Counted from the first letter of the stretch, positions 36,067 to 46,154 are shown. The stretch: 64,000 nucleotides of DNA from Paenibacillus sp. FSL H7-0737 (GCF_000758545.1 NZ_CP009279.1:4092001-4156000), one strand, 5' to 3'. Notes: generated by a model from the letters alone, not told the origin. Translations and numbers: made by a program.

Positions 36067-36842
36067 TGCGTAAGCCCTCCCGAAATCGCTGCTGTAGGCG
36101 CTGAAGAGAAATCTCCACCAATCATGCGGTTAAGATGCGCTAAGGCAGCTCCGATCCCGCCCACCTCATCCATGAGACCATATTTAACGGCGTCCAACCC
36201 CCCAACGGCTGTTCCAATATCACGATTGAGCTCACCTGTCTTAAACATGAGGTCACGGAACTGTTCTTCAGAAATCCGAGAATGAGAAGTAACGAATTTT
36301 ACTACACGCTCCTGCATTTTTTCCATGTATTCGAACGTCTGTGGCACTCCAATTACTAAGCCATTCATACGAATCGGATGTATCGTCATTGTTGCACTTT
36401 CCGCAATAATTGAATACGTAGAGGATACAGCGATCGGAACGCCAATACTATGGCCCCCTCCAATGACTACTGTTACCGTTGGTTTAGAGAGCGAAGAAAT
36501 CATTTCGGCAATCGCTAGACCAGCTTCTACATCTCCGCCAACAGTATTTAAAATAATAAGCAGACCTTTAATATTTTTATTCTGTTCAGCTGCCACCAGC
36601 TGGGGAATGATATGTTCGTATTTTGTCGTTTTGTTCTGAGGAGGCATTACAATATGGCCTTCAATCTGACCGATGATCGTTATGCAAAAGATATCCGGTT
36701 CACCGGTAGGAACCGCTGTTTGTCCAAGCTCTTTAAGTGCACCCATTGTAGTGGGCGGCATATTTTCATTTGTACTTGGATTTCCCTCTTGTGGTATAAC
36801 TTCCTCATTCGTTGCTCCATTTGATCCATTCATGTAGTTCAT
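36063..36842 (-). CDS. tepA: ClpP-family serine protease TepA
   Basis: 259 aa from the ATG at 36842 behind AAAGGGAGAG. ClpP-like fold: [16 protein letters not shown], the nucleophile Ser near 132 in GGGHSIG, and His near 155 in TIHPIRM. Known in B. subtilis as translocation-enhancing protein and reported to degrade small acid-soluble spore proteins. The N-terminal 40 residues are polar and low-complexity. Coupled to ylzJ and upstream of spoIIIE. Confidence 0.92.
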   Translation of the reverse strand: MNYMNGSNGATNEEVIPQEGNPSTNENMPPTTMGALKELGQTAVPTGEPDIFCITIIGQIEGHIVMPPQNKTTKYEHIIPQLVAAEQNKNIKGLLIILNTVGGDVEAGLAIAEMISSLSKPTVTVVIGGGHSIGVPIAVSSTYSIIAESATMTIHPIRMNGLVIGVPQTFEYMEKMQERVVKFVTSHSRISEEQFRDLMFKTGELNRDIGTAVGGLDAVKYGLMDEVGGIGAALAHLNRMIGGDFSSAPTAAISGGLTQ

Positions 36843-36971
36843 TTTCGCAGCTCTCCCTTTTCTTATGCAGCTCTGGTCTGCTATAGCCTTACTAACTTTC
36901 ATTAGTATGACATTTCAGGGCCCCGCATTATGCAAACCTCTCCTCATGATATGAATATAAACAATACAAAA

Positions 36972-37018
36972 ACCCCTTTTCCCGTAGAAACCGTCCAATA
37001 TTTCCGGGGAAAAGGGGC
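36972..37018 (-). terminator. terminator of the RNase J gene
   Basis: CCCCTTTTCCC / GGGAAAAGGGG hairpin followed by TTTTTG on the minus strand. Confidence 0.85.
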
Positions 37019-37057
37019 CAATGCCCAAGCTATATATTTATTTAAGGAGAATTCTCC

Positions 37058-38737
37058 TTACACTTCCATGATAATTGGCAAAATCATCGGTCTACGACGC
37101 GTTTGCTCATATAAGAAACGACCGAGTGAATCTTTTACGCTTGTTTTAAGCGATGCCCACTCATTTACTTTCTCACTCATCAGGCGCTGCAGTGTACTGG
37201 AAACAATTCGGTTCGCTTCGTCAAGCAGTCCTTCGGACTCACGAACATAAACGAAACCACGAGAAATGATGTCAGGTCCGGAGACAATTGCACCATTCTG
37301 TTTGCTTAGTGTAACCACGACAACCAAAATACCATCTTGAGACAGCAACTTACGGTCACGCAATACAATATTACCTACATCACCTACACCCAGACCGTCA
37401 ATCAATACGTTACCAGCCGTTACTTTACCAGCTTTACGAGCGGCACCGCCTTGAATTTCCACAATCTCACCGATTTCAGTGATAAAAATGTTCTGAGACT
37501 CTACGCCAACGGATTCTGCCAAAAGCGCATGTTTGCGTTGCATACGGTATTCACCGTGAATTGGAATGAAATATTTAGGTTTCATCAAGTTGAGCATAAG
37601 CTTAAGCTCTTCCTGGCTACCGTGACCGGATACGTGAACGCCAGAATTGGAACCGCTATAAATTACGTTAGCGCCAAGACGGAACAATTCATCAATGGTA
37701 CGACCTACATATTTCTCGTTACCTGGTACCGGTGTTGCTGCAATAATAACAGTATCACCTGGCAAGATATCTACTTTACGATGACTGGAACGTGCCATAC
37801 GGGTCAATGCGGACATTGGCTCGCCTTGGGATCCTGTGCAAAGAACAACGACACGGTTCGCTGCCATTCTGTTCATTTCTTCAGGCTCGATCAGCATACC
37901 GTCAGGTACGTTCAGATATCCAAGCTCAGAAGCGATGGATACAACGTTTACCATACTGCGGCCAATAACTGTAATCTTACGACCTGTGGATTCTGCTGCA
38001 TTAACCACTTGTTGAATGCGGTGCACATTGGAAGCAAAAGTTGCTACAACGACACGTTGTTCAGCTTTGCGGAAAATGTCTTCCAGAACGATACCGACAT
38101 TTTTCTCAGATGGGGTAAAGCCTGGTTTCTCAGCATTTGTACTATCCGACAAAAGAGCAAGCACGCCCTTCTGACCAATTTCAGCCATCCGATGCAGATT
38201 TGCAAATTGACCGTTGACTGGAGTGTGGTCAAATTTGAAATCTCCCGTATGAACTACGTTACCTTCCGGTGTTTCTATGCATACACCGACGGAATCAGGA
38301 ATACTGTGATTGGTTCTGAAGAAAGTAACTTTGAGCGAACTTCCCAGTTGAATTTCTGAATCTTCATTGATCAGAATTCGTTTGGTGTCACCCAGTAAGT
38401 TTGCTTCCTTCAATTTGTTTTCTACAAGGCCTAATGTAAGTCTTGTTCCGTAAACCGGAACATTCAAATTCTTCAGGACATATGGGAGACCACCGATGTG
38501 ATCCTCGTGTCCGTGGGTAAGTACAATCCCTCTTACCTTGTCACGGTTCTCTGTCAAATAAGAGATATCAGGAATTACAATATCAATACCGAGCATATCT
38601 TCTTCCGGGAACTTAAGTCCCGAATCCACGACTACAATGTCAGCTCCATATTGAATGACATACATGTTTTTCCCGATTTCTCCGACTCCGCCCAATGCGA
38701 AAATCATCAATTTATCGTTGTTGTTTTTTTTGGACAA
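37058..38737 (-). CDS. rnjB: ribonuclease J
   Basis: 559 aa, 5'-3' exonuclease and endonuclease of mRNA turnover. Metallo-beta-lactamase core with an intact THGHEDHIG motif (His75, His77, Asp79, His80), then beta-CASP (SGSNSGVHVSGHG) and a C-terminal domain. By position (between dapA and tepA) it corresponds to B. subtilis rnjB, whose product has a degraded motif (HGHADA-type, as I recall) and weak activity. Here the active site looks J1-like. Starts at TTG 38737, ten bases after AGGAGGG. Confidence 0.92.
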   Translation of the reverse strand: MSKKNNNDKLMIFALGGVGEIGKNMYVIQYGADIVVVDSGLKFPEEDMLGIDIVIPDISYLTENRDKVRGIVLTHGHEDHIGGLPYVLKNLNVPVYGTRLTLGLVENKLKEANLLGDTKRILINEDSEIQLGSSLKVTFFRTNHSIPDSVGVCIETPEGNVVHTGDFKFDHTPVNGQFANLHRMAEIGQKGVLALLSDSTNAEKPGFTPSEKNVGIVLEDIFRKAEQRVVVATFASNVHRIQQVVNAAESTGRKITVIGRSMVNVVSIASELGYLNVPDGMLIEPEEMNRMAANRVVVLCTGSQGEPMSALTRMARSSHRKVDILPGDTVIIAATPVPGNEKYVGRTIDELFRLGANVIYSGSNSGVHVSGHGSQEELKLMLNLMKPKYFIPIHGEYRMQRKHALLAESVGVESQNIFITEIGEIVEIQGGAARKAGKVTAGNVLIDGLGVGDVGNIVLRDRKLLSQDGILVVVVTLSKQNGAIVSGPDIISRGFVYVRESEGLLDEANRIVSSTLQRLMSEKVNEWASLKTSVKDSLGRFLYEQTRRRPMILPIIMEV

Positions 38738-38767
38738 ATGAATCTAACCCTCCTATGATGTTGGACG

Positions 38768-38983
38768 TCATACTTTTATTGGTAAATATTGAACTTCGAT
38801 TATTTCAGCGGCGCTGAACACATTCTTCAAACAGCTGATAGCTTCCTTAATTAACAAGGATATTCCTGATATCTGTAAAATGCGCAATGCGAAAGCTCCC
38901 GATTCCGGGCAGTAAAGTTCATATTGAAGCGGACAAATGCCGTCAAAATTCACCGTCGCGCCCCTCGCGCGAAGACATTTCAA
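38768..38983 (-). CDS. possible small ORF upstream of the RNase J gene
   Basis: 71 codons, or 61 from the GTG at 38953, ending 30 bases before the rnjB start. It lies downstream of a promoter at 39089-39118. No family recognised; ribosome site weak (AGGGG before GTG). It may be just leader sequence. The rest of 38984-39188 holds the promoter and nothing else seen. Confidence 0.3.
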   Translation of the reverse strand: MKCLRARGATVNFDGICPLQYELYCPESGAFALRILQISGISLLIKEAISCLKNVFSAAEIIEVQYLPIKV

Positions 38984-39088
38984 TCATTTACACAGACTCA
39001 TCTTGGGACCTATCCTGTCTCACAATGTATACCATTGACGGAAGATTACCGCATATTTAATTTTAACCGCACCCAGTCACTTAAGATC

Positions 39089-39118
39089 ATTATACATGAT
39101 TTTTTTGGCAAAAGACAA
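39089..39118 (-). promoter_or_regulatory. sigma-A type promoter for the RNase J transcript
   Basis: Minus strand: -35 TTGTCT (39118-39113), 18-base spacer, -10 TATAAT (39094-39089). Leaves a leader of about 350 bases before rnjB. Confidence 0.55.
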
Positions 39119-39188
39119 GTCACCCTATCTCGTATCCAAATTCTTTCCTTAAATGTGACCCATTATTTTAGCAAAATATAATAAATAT

Positions 39189-39220
39189 AAAAACCGGCTC
39201 TCCACAGGAGAAGCCGGTTT
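39189..39220 (-). terminator. terminator of dapA
   Basis: AAACCGGCTTCT / AGAGCCGGTTT hairpin followed by TTTATATT on the minus strand. Confidence 0.82.
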
Positions 39221-39247
39221 AAAGACTAGAATATCATTGTTCAGCAT

Positions 39248-40123
39248 TTAGTGAAATAGTGCCTCGATAAAGGCCGCCTCAGCTTCAGTAGGTGAAATAA
39301 GCGGCAATCTGACGCCTCCAACAGGCAGACCATTCAGACTTAAAGCATATTTGACCGCTGAAGGATTCGGTAAAGGTTGTGGACATTCGAACAACCCCTT
39401 GAAAATAGGGAACAATTGCCGATGGATCTCTCCCGCTCGCTGAACATTTCCTGAGGTGTATGCATAGATCATTTCTGACATCTGTGCACCAACCACATGA
39501 CTAGCTACACTGATAATTCCGTATCCTCCTACGGCTAGACTAGCTAAGCCCGCAGAGTCATCACCAGTATATACACGGAAGTCATCGGAACACGCAGAAG
39601 CGATAAGTGTTACTTGATCGACAGATGCACATTCTTTTGTCGCAACAATATTCGATATTTCAGCAAGTCGAAGGGTTGTGTCCACGCTCATACTTACACC
39701 CGTGCGACCGGGAACATTATACAGCATGACTGGCAATGAAGTCTCCATAGCAATCGCAGAAAAATGCTGATAGAGCCCTTCCTGATTAGGTTTATTGTAA
39801 TAAGGAACGACCAAAAGTACGCCATCCACACCTATTTTCTCCGCTTCTTTCGTGAGGTGAATAGAGTGCTTCGTGTTATTACTGCCTGTTCCAGCAATAA
39901 TTTTACAGCGACCATTCGCCTTCTCTAATACAAAAGAAAACAGCTGCAGTTTCTCCTCATCACTTAACGTTGGGGATTCCCCAGTTGTACCACAGACAAC
40001 CAATGCCTCTGATTTCTGTTCCTCAATTAAATAATCGACAAGCTGTGAAGTTACATCCCAGTTGATTTCTCCATCCCCGTCAAAGGGGGTTACCATGGCT
40101 GTTATTAATCTTCCGAAATCCAC
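39248..40123 (-). CDS. dapA: 4-hydroxy-tetrahydrodipicolinate synthase
   Basis: Condenses pyruvate with aspartate semialdehyde, the first step to lysine, diaminopimelate and spore dipicolinate. 291 aa from the GTG at 40123, behind AAGGAGG (the upstream ATG-like start falls inside dapG). GTTGES (45-50), Tyr135 and Arg140 in YNVPGRTG, Schiff-base Lys163 (ATKECAS). Thirteen bases after dapG, in one operon. The DapA-like paralogue at 5647 departs from these motifs. Confidence 0.95.
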   Translation of the reverse strand: MDFGRLITAMVTPFDGDGEINWDVTSQLVDYLIEEQKSEALVVCGTTGESPTLSDEEKLQLFSFVLEKANGRCKIIAGTGSNNTKHSIHLTKEAEKIGVDGVLLVVPYYNKPNQEGLYQHFSAIAMETSLPVMLYNVPGRTGVSMSVDTTLRLAEISNIVATKECASVDQVTLIASACSDDFRVYTGDDSAGLASLAVGGYGIISVASHVVGAQMSEMIYAYTSGNVQRAGEIHRQLFPIFKGLFECPQPLPNPSAVKYALSLNGLPVGGVRLPLISPTEAEAAFIEALFH

Positions 40124-40136
40124 TTTGAATTCCTCC

Positions 40137-41360
40137 TTAGCGGTGCAATTCAAACATAGCGTGCAGCGAACGCAGGGACTGCACCATATCCTCTTTCTTC
40201 ACCAGCACCCAAATCGTTGTATTCGAATCTGCGGATTGGAGAATCTGAATATTTTGTGAGCTAAGTGCCTCAACGATACGCGCCATAATACCAGGTACAC
40301 CATTAATTCCGCCCCCGATAACGGAAACTTTTGCACAACCTGATAAACTCTTAGGACGCAAGCCCAATTGCTGAAGTACTGAGATCGCCTTTTCTGATTT
40401 GTCATCGAACACAGTATAAAGAGCTTCAGTAGGAGTTACATTAATAAAATCAACGCTTATTCCGTTGTCGGCCATACTTTTAAAAATTTGCAGTTGAACG
40501 CCCGTACCATTTCCATCTGGACACTCCACAGAAATCTGTGTGACGTTGCTGACATAAGCAATCCCTGTTACGAAGCGATCTACAATGCCACCAGACTGGA
40601 TGTCGTTGAATCCTTCAGGATTCGTAACCAGCGTACCTTCATTCTCAGAAAATGTTGAACGAACGCGTACTGGAATTTGTGCCTGCATAGCAATCTCAAC
40701 CGCACGTGGATGGATCACTTTTGCTCCTTGATGAGCCATATTACAAATTTCTGTATAACTAACATACGTTAGCGGTTTTGCATCTTCAACGATCCGCGGA
40801 TCTGCTGTAAGAATCCCGTTAACATCTGTATAGATATCAACCATATCTGCATGAAGGGCAGCACCCAGTGCAGTCGCAGAGGTGTCACTTCCTCCACGGC
40901 CCAAAGTCGTCAAATCACCAGCTTCAGTCTGTCCTTGGAACCCGGTCACTATAACTACTTTATCTTCACGCAGTTCGCGAAGAATACGTTCAGGACGTAC
41001 ATCTAGAATTCTTGCATTGCCATAGTTGCTATCTGTCATAAAACCAGCCTGAGCTCCCGTTAGTACCGTAGAAGCAATCCCTTCATTCTCCAGCAGGCCA
41101 CAAAGTGTAGTAGCAGAGATAATCTCACCACAGCACATCAAGAGATCCTTCTCACGCTCTGGGAGTGAATCTCCATTCTGAACAGCCCAATCCAGCAGAG
41201 TATCTGTTGCATAAGGTTCTCCGCGTCTGCCCATTGCCGAAACGACAATGACCAAACTATAGCCGCTAGCGAGCTCCCGTTTGACATTACGAATGACGTG
41301 CTCTCTAGCTTGTGGTGTTGAAAGTGATGTTCCTCCGAATTTTTGTACCAGAATACCCAT
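40137..41360 (-). CDS. dapG: aspartate kinase I (DapG)
   Basis: 407 aa from the ATG at 41360 behind GGAGG. Phosphorylates aspartate at the head of the diaminopimelate/dipicolinate pathway. Kinase signature VQKFGGTSL (5-13), TLGRGGSDTSATALGAAL near 160, and two ACT domains in the C-terminal third (about 265-400). Position next to dapA and the dpaAB genes marks it as the DapG isoenzyme. Unlike B. subtilis, no asd gene lies between it and dpaB. Confidence 0.93.
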   Translation of the reverse strand: MGILVQKFGGTSLSTPQAREHVIRNVKRELASGYSLVIVVSAMGRRGEPYATDTLLDWAVQNGDSLPEREKDLLMCCGEIISATTLCGLLENEGIASTVLTGAQAGFMTDSNYGNARILDVRPERILRELREDKVVIVTGFQGQTEAGDLTTLGRGGSDTSATALGAALHADMVDIYTDVNGILTADPRIVEDAKPLTYVSYTEICNMAHQGAKVIHPRAVEIAMQAQIPVRVRSTFSENEGTLVTNPEGFNDIQSGGIVDRFVTGIAYVSNVTQISVECPDGNGTGVQLQIFKSMADNGISVDFINVTPTEALYTVFDDKSEKAISVLQQLGLRPKSLSGCAKVSVIGGGINGVPGIMARIVEALSSQNIQILQSADSNTTIWVLVKKEDMVQSLRSLHAMFELHR

Positions 41361-41457
41361 GTATAATTCCTCCATTATTGTCAAAGCAAACACACTAATC
41401 GTTCGTAAATAGAACTCATTTCGTCTCTAATGAGAAATTCCTTTACAGTACGTAAGC

Positions 41458-41660
41458 TTATTTCTTAAGTAATTTTCTTTTATTTTGAAAAATGGTTGTA
41501 CCGCCCTCGAAATGAGGACGGTAGCAGTAAATCTTATATTTTTTGGTGGCAATGATCTCAGCAATGGGTTTAGCAGATCTTGGCTTTGAATGTTCACGAC
41601 CGTATCTATTGATTAAGAAGTAACTCCGACCAAGGCGGCATTTAACTTCTCATTGCTCAT
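41458..41660 (-). pseudogene. possible frameshifted small gene in the asd position
   Basis: ATG at 41660 behind AAAAGGGGAG opens a frame (MSNEKLNAALVGVTS) that stops after 15 codons. In the -1 frame, protein-like sequence continues (LINRYGREHSKPRSAKP.., ..KIYCYRPHFEGGTTIF) to a stop at 41458. A one-base loss near 41615 would explain it. Family not recognised. The rest of 41394-41715 shows nothing. Confidence 0.35.
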
Positions 41661-41715
41661 TTAGTGCATCTCCCCTTTTATTGTCCGCAACTAGCTCCAC
41701 CGATTCCGCCCTATT

Positions 41716-42312
41716 CTAGACGGAATGAAACTTTTCAATAATCATCGGCTGTAGTTGTTTACCTTGCAAAGCGGCATAGCAAGCTTCTGGGATAAGATCC
41801 ATACGCGCTACTAACGAATTAGGTTTACCCTCAGGGTTATCCTGTCCGAATGGCACAAAATAAATATGTTTAGCCACTAGAAGCTTTGCAATATTTGCGG
41901 CATTAAGACCTAAGCCATCATTGGTAGATATCGCGAGAACAAGTGGACGTCCATTGCGCATCTGCGATTTTGCAGCCATGAGCACTGGACTATCGGTCAT
42001 AGCATTTGCCAATTTACTCGTTGTATTTCCAGTGCAAGGTGCTATCGTCAGCACATCCAGCAGCTTGGAAGGACCCAGCGGTTCCGCTTCAACAATTGTA
42101 GAAATGATATCATTACCTGTTATATCTTTCAACTGTTTTAGCCAATTTTGCGATGTTCCAAAGCGGGTGTCGGTGCCTAGTACGGATGCTGAAACTATGG
42201 GCACTACGTTTGCTCCTCCATCTACGAAGCGTTGAATTTGCGGCATTACCTCCGCAAATGTGCAGTGAGATCCGGTAATCGCATACCCTACTGTTTTTCC
42301 GTGCCAATCCAT
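41716..42312 (-). CDS. dpaB: dipicolinate synthase subunit B
   Basis: 198 aa flavoprotein-type subunit (SpoVFB). The Rossmann-like flavoprotein fold shows GYAITGSHCTF near 9-19 and LTIAPCTGNTTSKLANAMTD near 88-108. With DpaA it oxidises dihydrodipicolinate to dipicolinic acid in the mother cell. Starts one base after the dpaA stop, with GGGGGAC inside dpaA as ribosome site. Confidence 0.95.
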   Translation of the reverse strand: MDWHGKTVGYAITGSHCTFAEVMPQIQRFVDGGANVVPIVSASVLGTDTRFGTSQNWLKQLKDITGNDIISTIVEAEPLGPSKLLDVLTIAPCTGNTTSKLANAMTDSPVLMAAKSQMRNGRPLVLAISTNDGLGLNAANIAKLLVAKHIYFVPFGQDNPEGKPNSLVARMDLIPEACYAALQGKQLQPMIIEKFHSV

Positions 42313-42313
42313 T

Positions 42314-43210
42314 TTATTCGTCCCCCTTGATTAAAGCCTCGTCCGATATCGACTGAACCAGCGCATTTGCCATAATAATCCCAGCGCTTTTAGGAGCTAC
42401 AATGCCAGGGAGTCCAGGTGCCAGCATCGCTTTAATTCCTCTTTTCTCGGCATAACGAAAATCACATCCACCTGGAGCAGAAGCCAGGTCGACAATTAAG
42501 CAATGCGGTGAGATACGTGAGAGTACTTGTGCGGTGATGATCATACTTGGAATCGTATTAAATATCAGATCAACATCCGGCACATGAAGCAACAGTTCAC
42601 TGGTCATAAACGGCTTCCAGCCCATTTCCTCAGCACGTGCATAATGTTCCTGTTTTCTAACACCAGCTTTGACACTAGCACCCAATCCTTGCAGGCTTCT
42701 TGCCATTGTAAAACCCGTTCTGCCCAAGCCCAGTACCATCGATTTAGAACTGTGAATGGTAAAATCCGTGTTCTGTATGGCCATAACCAGTGCCCCTTCC
42801 GCTGTTGGGATGGAGTTGTAGATGGCTACATCATCACGATTAAGCAATTCAATTAACTTTAATGAATGCTTGGCGCACATGCCGCGTAAGTAGCTTTTAG
42901 CCATACCGCTATACACCAAACAATGGGGTGGCAGAGCAGCAAAATGTTCTTCCAAGAGCATCAAGCGTTCAGAAGAAAATAAAGCACTAATATTCCCTTC
43001 ATCATCACAACCAACCGTAGGCAACACTAATACATCTGCATTACTAAGCAGCTCTACCGTCATCTGTTCCAGGCTCACCCCTGGGCAAGGGGCTTCCCAT
43101 TTATCGAACCCGGCAGCGCTTACCGTCGCATCCAATTCCACACATTTCCGAATCACTTCAAGCTGTCTCGCGTCCCCGCCCAGGAACACGATCCTGACGC
43201 CAGTAAGCAT
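42314..43210 (-). CDS. dpaA: dipicolinate synthase subunit A
   Basis: 298 aa (SpoVFA) from the ATG at 43210 behind AAAGGAG; the ORF extension to 43237 precedes the site. N-terminal VRIVFLGGDARQLEVIR, then an NAD(P)-binding Rossmann domain with VLGLGRTGFTMARSL near 155-170. Makes dipicolinic acid from the DapA product with DpaB. A candidate sigma-K promoter lies upstream, as expected for a mother-cell gene. Confidence 0.95.
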   Translation of the reverse strand: MLTGVRIVFLGGDARQLEVIRKCVELDATVSAAGFDKWEAPCPGVSLEQMTVELLSNADVLVLPTVGCDDEGNISALFSSERLMLLEEHFAALPPHCLVYSGMAKSYLRGMCAKHSLKLIELLNRDDVAIYNSIPTAEGALVMAIQNTDFTIHSSKSMVLGLGRTGFTMARSLQGLGASVKAGVRKQEHYARAEEMGWKPFMTSELLLHVPDVDLIFNTIPSMIITAQVLSRISPHCLIVDLASAPGGCDFRYAEKRGIKAMLAPGLPGIVAPKSAGIIMANALVQSISDEALIKGDE

Positions 43211-43251
43211 AGGGATGACGCTCCTTTCAACATACACTATCGACTATAGAG

Positions 43252-43279
43252 CATCTTATGCTGGGCATTCTTAATGGGT
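43252..43279 (-). promoter_or_regulatory. candidate sigma-K promoter of dpaAB
   Basis: Minus strand: AC (43279-43278), 17-base spacer, CATAAGATG (43260-43252), one base off CATANNNTA. Confidence 0.55.
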
Positions 43280-43346
43280 GAAAAGCGGAGAAGAATTAGC
43301 ATGCAGGCTTAAATGTGAAACTTATAAATTGTCATATTCAAACGAA

Positions 43347-43392
43347 AAAAGCTCGCGAATCACGCCGATTGGGCATAATTTCGCAAGCTTTT
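43347..43392 (-). terminator. terminator of dut
   Basis: AGCTTGCGAAATTATGCCC / GGCGTGATTCGCGAGCT hairpin followed by TTTTTTCG on the minus strand. Confidence 0.88.
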
Positions 43393-43404
43393 TAATAAGT
43401 CATA

Positions 43405-43851
43405 TTATTTGCCAGTGTGACCGAAGCCTCCGGCTCCACGTTCTGTTTCGGATAAAGCATCTACTTCAACCAAAGTGACCACTGGAACCGCTTGAAATAC
43501 CATTTGGGCAATGCGCTCATTACGAGCGATAGCAAATGGCTCTTGCCCTAGATTGATCAACAACACTTTGATCTCTCCACGATAATCAGCATCAATCGTT
43601 CCAGGTGTGTTCAAACACGTAATCCCATGCTTCAAGGCTAGTCCACTTCGTGGACGAATTTGAGCTTCTAATCCGTCTGGCATAGCTAATGATATGCCTG
43701 TTGGAATTAATGCACGTTCTCCAGGTGCAAGCACGACTTCGCTACCAACTGCGGCATATAGATCATACCCGGAAGCCTGTTCTGACATTTTACAAGGAAG
43801 ATTAACATCCTCGTTTCCAGCTAGTTTATTGATTTGTACGTAATAAGACAA
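43405..43851 (-). CDS. dut: dUTP diphosphatase
   Basis: 148 aa trimeric dUTPase that keeps uracil out of DNA. All five family motifs: [44 protein letters not shown]. Start set at TTG 43851, seven bases after TAGGAGAG; ATG two codons earlier is too close. It overlaps the end of mlpA by 26 bases, so it is co-transcribed. In B. subtilis the place between mlpA and spoVFA holds ymxH instead. Confidence 0.93.
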   Translation of the reverse strand: MSYYVQINKLAGNEDVNLPCKMSEQASGYDLYAAVGSEVVLAPGERALIPTGISLAMPDGLEAQIRPRSGLALKHGITCLNTPGTIDADYRGEIKVLLINLGQEPFAIARNERIAQMVFQAVPVVTLVEVDALSETERGAGGFGHTGK

Positions 43852-45094
43852 GATCATCTCTCCTAACATTTGCAATAGCTTTATCTGTTGAACCTACCAT
43901 CGCTAAAGAAAGCGGCTCAGCAAACATATTATCAAGCACACTGTTGATATTGTCCATCGTTACTAACTGAATCTTGGCGATCATATCGTCTAATGTGTTA
44001 TGTTTTCCGAGCATAAGTTCATTTTTTCCAATCCGATTCATCCGGCTACTAGTGCTTTCCAGGCTAAGAATAAGGCTACCTTTAAGCTGCTCCTTGCCTT
44101 TTCTCAGTTCATCTTCACTAAGACCCTCAGTAGCAAGTTCGTACATCATTTCCTTAATTAGCTCCGTTACATCCTTAGTTTGCTTCGGTGCTGTTCCAGC
44201 ATAGACCGTGAACAAACCAGAATCCGCTTGAGAACTGTGGTATGAATATACAGAATAGGCTAGGCCACGTTTTTCGCGAATCTCTTGGAACATCCGTGAG
44301 CTCATACCGCCGCCAATGGCATTATTAATAAGCACCATAGCATATTGCAATGGGTCGCCAGAGCGGACCCCTGGTAGGGAAAGACAGATATGATTCTGTT
44401 CTGTTTTTTTGCGGTGAAACAACAAGTCCCCATAATAATCCGGTGGAGTCAACGGCGCAGATGTGCCATGATTAGCAAAAGAACCAAAATGCTGCTCCAG
44501 CAGCTCAATCAATCCATCGCTGATGTTCCCAGCTACACTAATTACCGTATTCTCAATCGTATACTGCTCCTTCATGTAGGCACGAAGATCATCCGGCTTC
44601 ATCTCCATCAGCCGTTCCTTTAAGCCAAGGATAGAATACGCAAGCGGATGATCCTTGTAAGCAGCAGCACACATCAAATCATGCACAAGATCGTCTGGTG
44701 TATCTTCGCACATAGAAATTTCCTCAAGAATGACGTTCTTTTCTTTCTCCAGCTCTTCAGCATCCATACGTGAACGGAAGAACATATCTGCTAATACATC
44801 TACTGCGATAGGCAGATGCTCATCCAGTACTTTTGCATAATAGCAAGTATATTCCTTAGAAGTAAACGCATTTACATTGCCGCCAATAGCATCGAACTGT
44901 TCGGCAATATCCTTAGCACTATATCGGTCCGTACCTTTAAAAAGCATATGCTCTACAAAATGGGATATCCCGTTGTTTCCAGGGTGTTCATTCCGCGAAC
45001 CTGTCTTCACCCATATTCCAAATGAAACGGACCGGCCGGTCGGAATTTTTTCCATCACTACTCGTAATCCATTGGATAATACTATTTTTTCCAC
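43826..45094 (-). CDS. mlpA: M16 family zinc peptidase (MlpA/YmxG)
   Basis: 422 aa from GTG 45094, seven bases after AGGAGG. The inverted zinc motif HFVEH is at 45-49, the distal ligand in LEEISMCED, and the C-terminal half carries [20 protein letters not shown] substrate-binding residues (here [12 protein letters not shown]). Processing-peptidase relative; B. subtilis MlpA is implicated in aprE regulation. Follows ylxY and precedes dut. Confidence 0.93.
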   Translation of the reverse strand: MEKIVLSNGLRVVMEKIPTGRSVSFGIWVKTGSRNEHPGNNGISHFVEHMLFKGTDRYSAKDIAEQFDAIGGNVNAFTSKEYTCYYAKVLDEHLPIAVDVLADMFFRSRMDAEELEKEKNVILEEISMCEDTPDDLVHDLMCAAAYKDHPLAYSILGLKERLMEMKPDDLRAYMKEQYTIENTVISVAGNISDGLIELLEQHFGSFANHGTSAPLTPPDYYGDLLFHRKKTEQNHICLSLPGVRSGDPLQYAMVLINNAIGGGMSSRMFQEIREKRGLAYSVYSYHSSQADSGLFTVYAGTAPKQTKDVTELIKEMMYELATEGLSEDELRKGKEQLKGSLILSLESTSSRMNRIGKNELMLGKHNTLDDMIAKIQLVTMDNINSVLDNMFAEPLSLAMVGSTDKAIANVRRDDLVLLRTNQ

Positions 45095-45170
45095 TTCATG
45101 TCCTCCTGGCAATAGCCATGTTCTATCTAAATTAATACACGTGCCTATAATCCTACCAGAAATAGATCAC

Positions 45171-46154
45171 TCACTCAACATCAGAGGGGATTAGACGCTC
45201 CGCTGACAGCGTTTGGCTAACTGTTCCTAGCTGTAACCCTTTTGCCTTTATCCCGCGTATCATGGCCTTCAGCGCCTTGGAGGATGAGGCAGTAGGATGC
45301 ATTAGAACAAGTGTGCCGGCTTCAGCTTTGCTTGTGATTTTGGCAACTATAGATTCAGGAGAAGGATTTCGCCAATCCACCGTATCTACAGTCCAGAGTA
45401 CAGTCTTTAAGCCCAAGCTGCTAGCGATTTCTACTGTCTCTTGATCGAAATCACCAGATGGAGGTGCGAACCATTTATTAGTGACTCCAAGCGATTCCTT
45501 TAGCAGCTTTTGCGTCTTCTCAATCTCAACGGTAGCCCGCGCTCGACTTAAAGTACTCATATTGGGGTGGGTATAGGCGTGATTCTCCATCTCATGACCA
45601 CGCTTTAACATTTCTGTAGCAAGCTCTGGATTCTTACTCAGCCAGCTTCCATCCAGAAAAAACGTAACTTTCACGTTCTCTTCATCCAAAATATCCAGCA
45701 TTGGCACGATATACTGATTCCCCCAAGCCACATTAATCATCAGTGATACCATCGGTTTCGCCGAATTTCCTCGATATATAGGTTCTGCTCCCAGTTCATT
45801 TAACGATACTTTTGGTTCGATCTGCCGATACACTAACTTTATGGGCTCTTTTGGTGCCAAAAGAGCATTCCGATAGGTACTCTCTACATCAATCTCAAGT
45901 CCGTTATAGCCCGGAATGGCTTTCCACACCCGGTCAACCACTGCATCCACTGGAGGTGCATTTAGTTTGGCCGCGGCGGTCTCAATCCTCAGACGAAGAT
46001 CGTTGTTCGCCGCCTTAGGGATATCCATCCACACCGCGAGATCATCCTGCGGCTTCAATTGCGCAAGCATGTCTTTGACTGGTCCCTGTGTGCTACCAAT
46101 TCCTATCACGATTGCTACACAAGCAACCACTAATGCCACTTTTTCCGTCTTCAT
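45171..46154 (-). CDS. ylxY: polysaccharide deacetylase-family sporulation protein YlxY
   Basis: 327 aa. N-terminal signal/membrane segment (2-24), a linker domain, and a NodB-like deacetylase domain (about 130-320). The catalytic aspartate strand, normally FDDGP, reads INVAWGNQ, while the HAYTH metal pair (near 194) is kept, so classical deacetylase activity is doubtful. The same substitution is typical of the YlxY group (recalled, not checked). Order pnp-ylxY-mlpA matches B. subtilis. Confidence 0.9.
   Translation of the reverse strand: MKTEKVALVVACVAIVIGIGSTQGPVKDMLAQLKPQDDLAVWMDIPKAANNDLRLRIETAAAKLNAPPVDAVVDRVWKAIPGYNGLEIDVESTYRNALLAPKEPIKLVYRQIEPKVSLNELGAEPIYRGNSAKPMVSLMINVAWGNQYIVPMLDILDEENVKVTFFLDGSWLSKNPELATEMLKRGHEMENHAYTHPNMSTLSRARATVEIEKTQKLLKESLGVTNKWFAPPSGDFDQETVEIASSLGLKTVLWTVDTVDWRNPSPESIVAKITSKAEAGTLVLMHPTASSSKALKAMIRGIKAKGLQLGTVSQTLSAERLIPSDVE

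Noticed and set aside
37337..38359. 340-codon plus-strand open frame
   Set aside because: Lies entirely antisense to the RNase J gene, lacks a ribosome site and has no protein-family look (Cys/His/Phe-rich antisense composition).
41508..41532. ACCGCCCTC-GAAAT-GAGGACGGT hairpin as a further copy of repeat module A
   Set aside because: Shares only GAGGACGGTAGC with module A; the outer arms and module B are missing, so it may be chance or part of the small broken gene.
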